Shown here one piece after another: positions 40,458 to 50,939 of a DNA stretch of 64,000 nucleotides. The position numbers and the translations under genes are program-made. Within the stretch, counting starts at the first letter, position 1. Each line of letters starts with the position of its first letter. Origin of the DNA: Saussurea involucrata (lineage: Eukaryota; Streptophyta; Magnoliopsida; Asterales; Asteraceae); the NCBI GenBank assembly GCA_033807775.1, contig JAWVWS010001018.1, positions 1-64,000 on the forward strand. The letters are read 5' to 3'. The notes below the pieces were generated by a model. That model was not told the DNA's origin. It searched no databases and saw only the letters and a list, made by a program, of their open reading frames with translations.

Positions 40458-43400
40458 AACTATGCATCAACACTATCTGATTCTAGAGCGGATAGGAGCT
40501 TTGTATCACTAGAGTTTAGGGCAAAAATTAATTTGAAACCCCAAAATTTGAAAGAGGTCTACGTTATTGAATTTGCTAATGGGCAGGTAGTTAAGGTCAG
40601 AGACGTAATTACGGACTGTACTTTAAACTTAGCTAATAAGAGCTTTAGTATAGACCTTATTCCAATTGAGCTAGGAAGCTTTGACATAGTCGTGGGCATG
40701 GATTGGCTATCCAAAAACCGGGTAGACATATGTTTTTCCGAAAAGATCATTCGAATTCCACTACCAGAGGGCGAAACACTCGTCGTACATGGAGAGAAGT
40801 CCGAAAAGAACTTTAAGTTAGTGACGTGTATGAAGATGCGGAAGTACTTGAGAAAGGAATGCATCACGTTTTTGGCTCATGTTATAGTTAAGGAAATGAA
40901 AGAGAAACGCATTCAGGATTTTCCTGTAGTTCGGAATTTTCCCGAGGTATTCCCGGATGAGCTACCAGGAGTACCCCCGTCAAGACAAGTCGAATTCCAC
41001 ATCGACTTAGTTCCTGGAGCTGCACCTGTGGCTAAGTCACCGTACCGTTTGGCCCCATCGGAAATGCAGGAATTATCAAGACAACTCCAGGAGCTGCTCG
41101 ACAAAAGACTTATAAGACCTAGCTCTTCGCCATGGGGTGCACCAGTTCTTTTCGTTAAAAAGAAAGATGGATCCTTGCGGATGTGCATCGATTATAGAGA
41201 ACTCAATAAGATGACTATCAAGAACCGATACCCTCTTCCCCGAATCGACGACCTGTTCGACCAACTCCAAGGTGCTACCTACTTTTCAAAAATTGATCTT
41301 CGATCTGGATATCATCAAATGAGGGTCCGTGAAGAGGATGTTCCCAAGATGGCGTTTAGGACTCGATACGGCCATTACGAGTTCCTGGTTATGCCTTTCG
41401 GGCTAACCAATGCACCAGCTGTCTTCATGGACTTAATGAACATGGTCTGTAGACCGTACCTGGACGAGTTCGTGATCGTGTTCATAGATGATATACTAAT
41501 TTACTCGTAAAGCAAGGAGAATCATGAGCGACATCTAAAGTTGATACTAGAATTGCTCAGAGACTAGAAATTGTATGCAAAGTTCTCCAAATGCGAATTT
41601 TGGATTCGAGAGGTACAATTTCTTGGCCACGTGATTAATGAGAAGGGAATTCATGTAGATCCGGTAAAAATTGAGGCCATCAAGAGATGGGAAGCCCCGA
41701 AGACCCCGACAGAAATCCGTCAATTTCTCGGTTTAGCAGGCCATCACCGGCGATTCATTGCGAATTTCTCAAAAATTGCGCAACCACTAACGGCCCTAAC
41801 CCAAAAGGATAAGAAGTTAATTTGGGGAGAGAAACAAGAAGAAGCATTTCAAACACTCAAGCATAGGTTGTGTAATGCACCAATTCTGGCGTTGCCAGAA
41901 GGCGCGGAAAATTTCGTAGTCTACTGCGATGCATCACACCAAGGTTTGGGGTGTGTATTGATGCAGAAGGACAAAGTCATTGCATATGCTTCGAGGCAAC
42001 TTAAAGCTCATGAGAAGAACTATACTACTCATGATCTAGAATTGGGAGCCGTAGTGTTTGCACTCAAGATTTGGAGACATTATCTTTACGGCACGAAATG
42101 CACCATCTACACCGATCATAAAAGCCTTCAACATATCCTTGACCAGAAAATGCTTAATATGAGACAAAGAAGATGGGTTGAACTGCTTAGTGACTATGAC
42201 TGTGAAATAAAGTACCATCCAGGCAAGGCTAATGTGGTAGCCGACGCACTAAGCATGAAGGAAAGGGTGAAACCGTCAAGGGTACGAGCAATGGGTGCGT
42301 TCGTTCAGACGAGCCTAAAGACACAAATTCTTGAAGCTCAGGAAGAAGCGTTGAAAGCAGAGAACTTGAAGGAAGAGGCCCTACATCAATGGGAACTTAA
42401 ATTTAAAACAAGGTCAGATGGGGTACGTTACTTTGAAGACAAAGTTTGGATACCAAAGGTTAATAGCCTACGATCAACAATTATGGATGAAGCCCATAAA
42501 TCAAGATATTCGATTCACCCAGGAGCTGATAAGATGTACAAAGATCTAAAGGAATACTACTGGTGGCCGGGTATGAAGAGAGACATTGCTTTGTACGTAA
42601 GCAAGTGCTTAATTGTGCAAAAGTTAAGACCGAACATCAGAAACCATCTGGTCTACTGCAACAACCCAAGATTCCCCAATGGAAATGGGAACAAATAGCT
42701 ACGGATTTCGTAACTAAGCTACCCAGGACTAGGAAAGGGCACGTCGCAATATGGGTTATAGTGGACCGACTTACGAAATCTGCGCATTTTCTTCCTATTC
42801 GGGAAGATTATAAGATAGAAAGACTTGCACAAGTTACGTCAATGAAATCGTTATGCGTCATGGAGTTCCTATTTCCATCATCTCGGAAAGAGATAGTCGT
42901 TTCACGTCACGGTTTTGGCGATCACTCCAGAAAGCTTTGGGTACGCGTTTGGATCTGAGCACTGCCTACCATCCTCAAACGGACGGCCAGTCAGAAAGAA
43001 CTATACAAACGTTAGAGGATATGTTGCGTGCATGTGTGATAGATTTTGGTGGAAATTGGGATACTCACCTACCATTAGTGGAGTTCTCCTACAACAATAG
43101 TTATCATACCAGCATCCAGTGTGCACCGTATGAAGCCTTATATGGACGCAAGTGTAGATCCCCACTTAGTTGGTTGGAAATTGGCGACAGACAGTTGACT
43201 ATGCCTGAAATCGTTCAAGAGACTACTGACAAGATCGCAATTATTAAGGACAGAATCAAGGCCGCAAGAGATCGTCAGAAGAGTTACGCAGATAACCACA
43301 GGAAGCCATTAGAATTCCAAGTGGGAGATAAAGTGCTTCTAAAAGTATCGCCTTGGAAAGGATTAGTACGCTTCGGAAAAAGAGGTAAGCTGAGTCCGAG

Positions 43401-43806
43401 GTATATTGGCCCCTTTGAAATAATTGAAAGGATTGGTCCAGTAGCATATAAACTCAATTTACCGCAAGAGCTAAGTGCCATCCACGATACGTTCCATGTG
43501 TCAAACCTTAAGAAATGCCTAAGTGACGAATCATTGGTTCTACCCCTAGAGGATATTCAGGTCAACGAGCGATCACACTTCATAGAAGAACCAATTGAAA
43601 TCCTCGATCAAGAAGTCAAACGAACAAGACGTAGTAAGATCCCGATCTTAAAAGTTCGTTGGAATTCGAGGCATGGACCTGAGTATACATGGGAACGAGA
43701 AGATTACATGAAACGTAAGTACCCTCACCTATTTGCAAAGGATCAGACGGGAATTAGCAATCAACGAATTTCGGGACGAAATTCTTCTAACAAGGGGAGA
43801 CTGTGA
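40458..43806 (+). pseudogene. Tekay-type pol (protease, RT, RNase H, integrase), broken
   Basis: Protease reads DSRADRSFVSLEF where D-S-G-A is expected, so its active site is mutated. RT is well preserved: SPWGAPVLFVKKKDGSLRMCID, YFSKIDLRSGYHQMRV, MPFGLTNAPAVF and the catalytic VIVFIDDILIYS. A TAA (41508-41510) and a TAG (about 41565) follow directly. RNase H (YCDASHQGLGCVLMQ, YTDHKSLQHILDQK) and the integrase zinc region follow in frame to 42600. Frameshifts near 42600 and 42835 precede the integrase core (ISERDSRFTSRFW, LSTAYHPQTDGQSERTIQTLED) and the C-terminal RRSKIPILKVRWN / GPEYTWEREDYMK region. Enzymes could not be made as one polyprotein. Confidence 0.9.
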
Positions 43807-45081
43807 CACCCGTCAAACCAAAACCACTCAGGTTAGCAACTGAATAGCATAATACATGTCTTAACAAGTAGGAATAACTCATAAGGACTTAATATTGATG
43901 GCTAAGGGTTAGTTTCCTAAGAATTCCAACAGTACACTGAGAAAATCTTGTTACCACACGGAACTGCTTAAGCTGTCTTATAAAATGCCGATTGGAACAG
44001 TTAACATTTAATTATAACTATATTAATAATAAGAGGAGTAAATATATAGTTTATATATACCCGAAAGTAAATTTTAAAACTTTAAATAAATAAACCAAAA
44101 ATTAAGTAGATAAATGAGATGTAAACTACTTTAAATCAACCTTTTTATATAAATTACATAAGAGGTATAATTATACAATATTAATTAGCATTTTAAGAAG
44201 AAAAAAATAAATAAATAAATCAGTATTAGGCCCAAAAATTCGGCCTTAACACATGACCCATAACCCACAACAATTAAAACTCTCATATTCTCAAGAAACC
44301 CTCTCATTTTCCACCCTCTTCTCTCTCTCTACATTCAAACAACCCTAATTTTCTCTCTTCCCCTCTCTTGGCCGAATTCAGCCTCCATCCACACAAGGAA
44401 TTCGATTTTGAAGGCTTGGAAGGTAAACATCAACACTAGAAGAGGTAAAACTCATCCCTCTTGTGTTCTTCTTCATTTTTTCTTCCTTTTCTTGTCATTT
44501 CTCCATCTTTTTCTCATCTTATTTTGTAACCCTTGAGTTTCTGGATAAAGGGGCCTTAATAGACCCTTTTCATGGTAGATTAATCACCAAAGACATGTTA
44601 TGTCAAACAAATGGTGATAATCCTTAAGCCATACATCTAGAACTCAAGAACTTGATGTTTTGACTACATGCATGTGGGTTTTGCTACAATCTGAGATGTG
44701 TGAGTTCACAGCCCCTTTTTCAATGTTTTACATATTTGGGGTCTCAAACACTCAAACCAAGACTGGTGTGCAAGAAATCAGAATCTGGCAGAATGGAAGA
44801 CCTAACTTAAAATCGTCATATCTCCCTCAATATGTAACTAAAAATGATGAAATTTTTCTGGCACATCATTCCTAAAATTGGAATAATTTTCAATGATGGT
44901 GTACGGAAAATCTACGTTAATCCTTCTAGAAAGAAAGACTTTTGAACTTGTAGTTTAACTTCAACCACTAGCATTTCAAAAACATTTTCAACAAAAACCC
45001 ATTTTCATTTTCTCGAAATCAATAAATATATCTTTAAAGATAAAGGTAAATTTTAAATACTTTATAGTTCTATATCCTACT
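43802..45081 (+). repeat. Truncated 3' LTR of the Tekay-type element
   Basis: Preceded by the polypurine tract CAAGGGGAGAC. It matches 37442-38721 with two substitutions (near 44063 and 44443) and no indels, then breaks into unrelated AT-rich sequence. Confidence 0.9.
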
Positions 45082-46399
45082 TCCAAACAAGACATATAAA
45101 GTATTAAGTACTTAGGTTCACAACTTTATTAAGGGTAATGTTATATGTAGCTTTTTTTAAATGTCAGAATCGAATTAAACCATGTATTACGGTAGAGGTG
45201 TATTTAATAATATGTAAAAGTGTATTTAGCCACACCTTAATTAAACATACTGTAACAACCCAAATTCAATAAAACATAAATCATAACATTACAATCAAAA
45301 ACGGTCCCAAAGTATACTAAATACATCATTCTCAACTCTAGATACACAACGGATAAACACCTTCACAACTGAGATGCTACAGGAAGCCCGAGAGTGAACT
45401 ACAAGCCTCCACTAGGCTATACCTCTTCTACAACGCCACCTATTTCCATCTTCATCAGATGAAACCCCAATCCAAAGCTTTTACCTGAAAATGGTTTTAG
45501 TTTTTGAAAAGCGAGAGTTAGACCATGAGGTCTAGTGAATTACTCCCCTTCTTTTGTTTTCAGACGTTAGCCTCAACGGTTGAGTGAGTCAAAAAATATT
45601 CCCTCACATTGGTGTTTTTAGAGATGGCTTTTATGTAAAAATGATTGAGGTTGCCGATTATCAATTTTGTTAATCTAAATCCAAGTGTTTGTTTAAAATA
45701 TAAAGAGGTGAAGGTAGTTGTTTAATTGACTTGATGATGAGAAAGAGAAAGGACTGAATTTAGGGTTTTGATCCACTTTTTACTCTACAAAGTATGAAAA
45801 AAGAAAAAAAAAGACTCCTTCATAATTAATTGCTTGGTAGCATAATAAAATATGTTATTTTTATTAATTTAATAAAATACACATTCTAATTAAAATATCT
45901 ATTAAATAAAAAACACGCTATAATTAAAAAGTATGCTCTAATGTTACCCTCTCAAAATATATGTTTATCCTTTTGTTCAAAGTATCATTTCAGTTTCCCT
46001 TCCTCATTTTTTCCCCATTCAGTCTAATATTCATCTTTTATTTCCTATATTGACAATAGATTTGTTTCTTTTTTCTAAATAAATACAAATATTAAATTAC
46101 TAACAGTTATATTTACACTGCATATTTTCTTTATTATTTTGTTTTGTTTATGCGTGGCTTTCTAAACTTTTGTGTTTATCTAGATCTGTTAAGTTATTAA
46201 TTACTCGCATTTAGATCTAAATAAATAAGCAAGTTCAATAATAATCCAAATTACGAATCAAAAGTTACGACATTACAAAGTTTATTAGAATAACATATGC
46301 AAGACATTTGACTCAAGGGTTTGTGCTCAAAAATCATTTTAGATCTTGTTTCTGATGTCTCTTACAAAATATATTACACGAATTGATGTTAAGGTAAAA
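45082..46399. other. AT-rich intergenic DNA with a possible gypsy LTR fragment
   Basis: No gene. The segment from TGTAACAACCC at 45252 to about 45570 has the start and composition of a Tekay-style LTR, but no second end is visible. Confidence 0.4.
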
Positions 46400-46914
46400 G
46401 GGAAATTAATTAAAATGCCAAAAGTTTGACTTTAACTTATTAAAATGCTCAACCTCTCCCCAATTTCACGAAAATACCAAAAAAAATTCCGTGATCATGG
46501 ATTCCTTTAAAAAAATTGATTTTTATCCGTGAAAATTTGATTTTTGGGTATTTTAGTCCGTGAGATGAGATCAAAGTCCATGAACAAAAATCCGTGAGAT
46601 GAAATAAATCCAATTTTTTAAATCCGTGAAAATTTGATTTTTTTGGGTTTTTTAGTCAAAGTGCATGAACAAAAGTCTGTGAGATGAAATAAAAGTCCTC
46701 CACTGAGTTTTAAATTCACGGATTTTTGTGAGGATGTATATATAAATTGTTTTTTGGGTCCGTGAGAATGCATATGGTCCGTGAATTTCATGTTTATGGT
46801 CTGCGAAAACACATCTTTTAAAACGGAAAATTTAGGTATTTTCGTAAAATTGGGGAGAATTTAGACATTTTAGTAAGTCAAAGTGAAACTTGGGGCATTT
46901 TAATTAATTTAACA
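46400..46914. mobile_element. Foldback MITE related to the one at 11465
   Basis: The left end GGGAAATTAATTAAAATGCC..AAGTTTGACTTT and the right end CAAAGTGAAACTTGGGGCATTTTAATTAATTT are inverted copies of each other. They match the termini of the 11465-11794 element. The inner inverted arms (CCCCAATTT.ACGAAAATACC and TATTTTCGTAAAATTGGGG) extend the stem. The interior contains repeated TCCGTGA(G/A)AT(T/G) motifs. The final CCC is mutated and no TSD is visible, so this copy is older. Confidence 0.75.
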
Positions 46915-47224
46915 TTTTGCAATTGATTATTTTTAGTTACCCTTAATATTACCTATACTATGGACCCAGTTGAGTCCAACCACCTTTGGATCAATCTAGG
47001 CCGTATAAACTCATTTCAACTTTGCATCTCCACCGTTCAAATTCATTCAGCCATCCATTCAGCACTCTTAATCGTCCCTCTACATCTTCTCTATGAAACT
47101 GCTCTCTCCCACTACGCCTCTTCTTCCTTCTCCATAGCTTCACTCCCTCGCCCCTTAATCACCTCCCCACACCCCTTAATCTTCTGCCCACGTCCTCCTC
47201 ATTTCTCTCCCCCTCTCGGCCTCC

Positions 47225-47438
47225 ATGTGTCTATATATACCCACACACAGATACTTGCAAAATCTGTTTTTAGATTCAGAAGAAACAAGAACCCTACCCT
47301 CTTCCTTTTTCTTCCATTAAACGCAACAGCAAATAGGGGATCGATCGATTCTTGGGAGAGAGTGTGGTGCCACAAATATACAGAGACAGAATTGCTTCTG
47401 TATGGTTGTACGCACTGCAACTACTATTGTGGATTTGG
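47225..47438 (+). pseudogene. Captured promoter and 5' exon of an unidentified gene
   Basis: CTATATATACCCACACACAG near 47231 is a good TATA box. A C/T-rich leader follows (CTCTTCCTTTTTCTTCC near 47300), then an exon-like stretch ending TGGATTTG|GTGAGTTTG at 47438. The upstream 46960-47220 is also pyrimidine-rich promoter-like DNA. I cannot name the source gene. Confidence 0.4.
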
Positions 47439-47663
47439 TGAGTTTGCTAACCTCTTACAAATATGGACATGCTCGTGATTATTTATCTATAACCCTAAAA
47501 CTTACCGATTTCGTCACCTTTTAATCCTCTAAGCTTAAATTCTTACCCTGTTAGGGTGTTCATTAATCAACAACTAATTTAGGTTCTAAACTTGATTTTT
47601 TTGCGTATTTGTTTATGTTTTATTTGAATTATTTCTTGACCGCCTCTGATTTTTCAATAGCAG

Positions 47664-47787
47664 ATGTTAAGCATAAGCATGTCGAGCCCTTGGTGACATT
47701 GGGAATCTTGACGCTTGGAAATCTTGACGCTGCTTCTCCTGTTAAAATCGAAAAACCCCAAACTCAGATTACACGCCCGATTACAAG
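47664..47787 (+). pseudogene. Exon-like fragment of unknown origin
   Basis: It is bracketed by TTCAATAGCAG and AAG|GTTCAT splice-like signals. One frame is open (DVKHKHVEPLVTLGILTLG, then NLDAASPVKIEKPQTQI). I recognise no family. A short internal repeat (AATCTTGACGCT) occurs twice. Confidence 0.3.
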
Positions 47788-47867
47788 GTTCATCTCCCAT
47801 TTGGCCTCCCTTTTACCACAATATAAACCCCTCTTTTTTCATTTGTTCTCTATGGAAGAATCCATCA

Positions 47868-47939
47868 ATGCAATCGTCGAATCTTGAAAGTTTCTTAGAC
47901 TGTACAACACCTGTTGTACCATCCCAATTCCTCTCCAAG
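47868..47939 (+). pseudogene. First-exon fragment of a DUF789 family protein
   Basis: ATG at 47868 opens MQSSNLESFLDCTTPVVPSQ and ends FLSK|GTATGG, a canonical donor. SNLE.FL..TTP.VP.Q.LSK is the signature start of plant DUF789 proteins, whose function is unknown. The next family exon (with the LGDLWE.F.EWSAYG motif) is absent; ALG10 sequence follows 126 bp later. It is therefore a fragment. Confidence 0.65.
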
Positions 47940-48065
47940 GTATGGATTTATATTTTTCTGCGATTTGATCTTTGTTTGATTTATATGTTGTTCTAATTTT
48001 GGTTATTCAGTGGATGTCGGATCCAAGTCAAAGGAATGTTGACCCGGCTACAAGAGAGTGAGAAA

Positions 48066-48331
48066 ATGGGTAGAATTAGAGTTGCATTGATTGTTAGCTC
48101 ATGGGTTATACCCATATCCATTCTTGTCAATCACATTGTTCCTGAACCATATATGGTACCACAATTTTTACAAAATAATTTTAAAAATTCAGTTAGAAAC
48201 CGTTGGATGTTAATTTACTAAAATTGAAAAATGGTGGTGTAGGATGAGATCTTTCATGTTGCTCAGGCTCAGCAGTATTGTGCAGGCAAATTTAAAAGTT
48301 GGGATCCTATGATAACTACTCCCCCTGGACT
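48066..48331 (+). pseudogene. ALG10: First two exons of ALG10 (dolichyl-P-glucose alpha-1,2-glucosyltransferase), fragment
   Basis: Exon 48066-48155 encodes MGRIRVALIVSSWVIPISIL then VNHIVPEPYM; exon 48243-48331 encodes DEIFHVAQAQQYCAGKF and SWDPMITTPPGL. Both have GT-AG borders. In the ER, ALG10 adds the terminal glucose to the lipid-linked N-glycan precursor; the D-E-I-F-H and TTPPGL motifs belong to its N-terminal luminal region. The remaining ~440 residues are absent, and the next downstream coding match is to cytochrome c1. Codons are intact, suggesting fairly recent capture. Confidence 0.85.
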
Positions 48332-48425
48332 GTAAGTTTCACTATGGCTTCATAAATAAATAAATATATATATATATATATAGATAGATAGATAGATTGA
48401 TAGATATAGAGGTGCTATGTTTCAG

Positions 48426-48545
48426 GGTTGTTGAGCACTTGAGCTTTACAACTATAGCAGCAGCTGATGAGGCAGAACATGGTCTAGAGTGTCCCAGCTA
48501 TCCTTGGCCTCACCAAGGCATTCTCAGTTCATATGACCATGCTTC
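48426..48545 (+). pseudogene. CYC1: Exon fragment of mitochondrial cytochrome c1
   Basis: Between TATGTTTCAG and TTC|GTGAGT one frame reads LSFTTIAAADEAEHGLECP then YPWPHQGILSSYDHAS, the conserved junction between presequence and mature N terminus of plant cytochrome c1 (complex III). The following family exon (RRGHQVYQQVCASCHS, with the heme-binding CXXCH) is not present, so no functional c1 could be made from here. Confidence 0.8.
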
Positions 48546-48697
48546 GTGAGTTTGCTTTGTTCCTTTTGTTCAAAAATAAATTTTGTTCCTTATATACACT
48601 AATGAAATGCCTACATCCATTATGAAATATGTAAACGCGAATAGGTACTCTTTCAGTTTCAGATTACTTGCAATTTTACCGCTCATTTTTACCATTG

Positions 48698-49165
48698 TTA
48701 TAGAAGTTATAGCATTACTTTTGAAGATTTCACACAAACGGGAATTGTGAAGACATTGCACCTGGTTGCTAATGCAACAGGTGCCCCTCCTATATGGGCA
48801 AAAGGTAGTATAATTAAAGAATACCTTGTAAGTGGGTGATTGGTTCAGAATGAAAATCGGAATGGGAATGGGAATGGTGGGAAATTTGTTTCATTTCCCC
48901 CAATTTGTTGAGGAATGACTCAATCTTCATTACCAGTATCTCATAATGACCAATTCCAATGTATCAAACCAAACTCCAATTTCCATTTCCATTCCTAACC
49001 TCCTATTATCTCCAACCAAGCACCTCCTAAGTTTTATTGTAAAACATATACATCTGTCATTAACTATGCTTCTGCTTCTGGTGTAACTGTAGGCAAGATA
49101 TATGCGAATTGATCACCAGGAATCAGTGGCTTGGGAGTCCATATCAACGAAAAGACCGGGTGTAT
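48698..49165 (+). pseudogene. Two further exon-like pieces of unknown origin
   Basis: 48713-48806 is open as ITFEDFTQTGIVKTLHLVAN then ATGAPPIWAK, followed by GTAGTA. 49093-49165 is open as ARYMRIDHQESVAWESISTK after an acceptor-like GTAACTGTAG. They could be two exons of one gene, but I cannot name it. A probable small MITE (ends GTGATTGGTTCAG and AACCAAGCACCTCC) lies between them at about 48835-49027. Confidence 0.4.
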
Positions 49166-50934
49166 GAATATGTTTATTGCTGAGTGTGGCAGGATGCCAT
49201 TGGTGCCAACTATCTTTCCTTTTCCCATGTATTGCCATTGAATTGTTGGGGGGTAATTTCACATTCACCTTAGTTGATGTACTTTATAATTCAACATTAG
49301 CATTCGGCATATTCATAAATAATAATAATAATTATTATGAATTGGTACTTAATCTAGACAAAGGTAAACAATATTTCTGTCATTAGAGGGATTTATTTAT
49401 CACATATAACATAAAAAATAACGACGTGTTTGATGTACCCAACAATATGGATGGACTTGAAGATACAATTTAAATAGTAGAAAATGACTATGTTTCTAGA
49501 AACATGAATTGAATCATTTGTAGCCATTATGCTTTACCAAATAATAGTTGGTTCTATTTTGCATTTGGAATTGCAGGAAAAAATTGAATTAAACTTAAAT
49601 GCATAACTCATCATCAATTGAGAGAACTGTAATTTTGTTTCGTTCGAAAGTGTTGTTGGAGTGTTAGACCCAAGTCTCTCTTACTACCTTACCAGTGTTA
49701 CTCCATCTGTAAGGTTCACATCCACCTTAGTAGTGGCCGGTGTGCCTTAGCTTCAACCTCATATGGCATAATGTGTATTCTCATGGTATTTAAGGTCAAG
49801 AAATTGGTTACAAACATCATCTCCCTCAAAGTTGGTTAAATTGTTCTCATTAAGCTTGCTTATTTTGTACTCATTCTATGTTGGCCATTTAAAGAGTACA
49901 TATTATTTGGGTACTCTAGATGTGAATGTGCGGAAGATATGGAGAGGATAGATGTTAATAATGGGTGATATCTTGTGGTAAATTTTTATGGAACAAGTGT
50001 AAGGTCCTTTTAGAGCACATGTTATTTAATATATTGAAATTATTCTAAATTGATTTATTTAGCAAAAGTTTTAAATACTTGTGAATAGTAATGCGGCTGT
50101 TACGACTTAATCTGCATGATTAAGCCACAGCTGTTTGGGGTCAGCGACTCGAAGGTTAAACTGCAGGGGCTGTATGGTGGTTGTTTGGTTTGTGCTTAAT
50201 CGTGGCAGCTGCTGTTTTGGTTTGCTTATTGTGGTTCAAGTGTGAGTTGTGCTATGTGACAGCTGATGCTGTTCGGGTGTTGCTGCGGCACAGCTAACGC
50301 GCTGCGTTCGAGAGGAATAAGGCAAGTTCGGATCTGCGGGTGAAGACTTTTGGGGTCTGCTTGGGGCTGATTTGGTTCAGCTGTTAGTATGCTGTTTGGT
50401 TATGGTTGCAGGCCTTATTTGTTATGTTTGGTTCCAAGCGTAAGGGCTGCTTGGTAGGGTTTGGATGATTGGTTTTGTTTTTGTCTTGGATTGATCATTT
50501 GATTGGTGTGTGGGTTCCATTGTAATTGCTGTACAATTGTAAGTGGGTTCTCTTGTAATTGGTGTACAATTGTAAGTATGGTAATGGTTAGAAATATTAA
50601 AAATGATTTAAGTTTAAGCCTTTATTTGTATTGGTCATGGGTGACTTTTGAGTGCAGACTGCAGACCACCTCCTGTGTATCATGTTAATTACCCATTTGA
50701 CTTTATACACATATTAATAGGGTTTTTTTTTTACTCCAAAATACCATAGCTTAAGGGGGTGTTTGGGATTGTTTAGAATCAATAAATATCGTTTACAAAT
50801 CTAACTTACCCTTTTAATAGCCGAAATTAGTATCCTTACGTGGGTTTGTCATGAGAGATATCATCCAACATTGTTCTTACATTTACTAGAATTTTACGTC
50901 ATGTTGTATACCTGGCCACCGGACGGGTATAGCA
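49166..50934 (+). other. Non-coding 3' part of the Helitron-like element
   Basis: No credible ORF. 50090-50500 is unusually G/T-rich, with GCTG and CTGTTTGG motifs repeated many times. At 50515-50580 a ~35-bp unit (GTGGGTTC..TTGTAATTG.TGTACAATTGTAAGT) is tandemly duplicated. Confidence 0.5.
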
Positions 50935-50939
50935 CTAGT

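Larger units (their letters stand above)
37442..45081 (+). mobile_element. Young, gag-less Tekay-type gypsy element with truncated 3' LTR
   Basis: 5' LTR 37442-39741 (2,300 bp, TGTGACA at both ends), PBS, damaged pol, polypurine tract and a 3' LTR copy from 43802. The 3' copy matches the 5' one at exactly 6,360 bp spacing for 1,280 bp with only two mismatches, then stops at 45081, losing its last ~1,020 bp and the right TSD. The left flank is CGTGG. Only ~700 bp separate PBS from protease, so gag is missing. Confidence 0.9.
46950..50939 (+). mobile_element. Helitron-like element carrying fragments of several genes (5' end not fixed)
   Basis: The right end reads TACCTGGCC-ACC-GGACGGGTA (imperfect 9-bp hairpin, about 50909-50929), then TAGCACTAGT with a following T: a Helitron hairpin plus CTRRT. 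Within the preceding 4 kb, on the same strand, lie a promoter/5'-exon-like piece and exon fragments of at least three unrelated genes with their introns. Collinear, same-strand capture of exon-intron fragments is characteristic of plant Helitrons. I could not identify the TC-starting 5' end, so 46950 is only the start of gene-like sequence. Confidence 0.65.

Noticed and set aside
48066..48331. A functional ALG10 gene
   Set aside because: Only the first two exons exist; the sequence then matches cytochrome c1, so most of the enzyme is missing.
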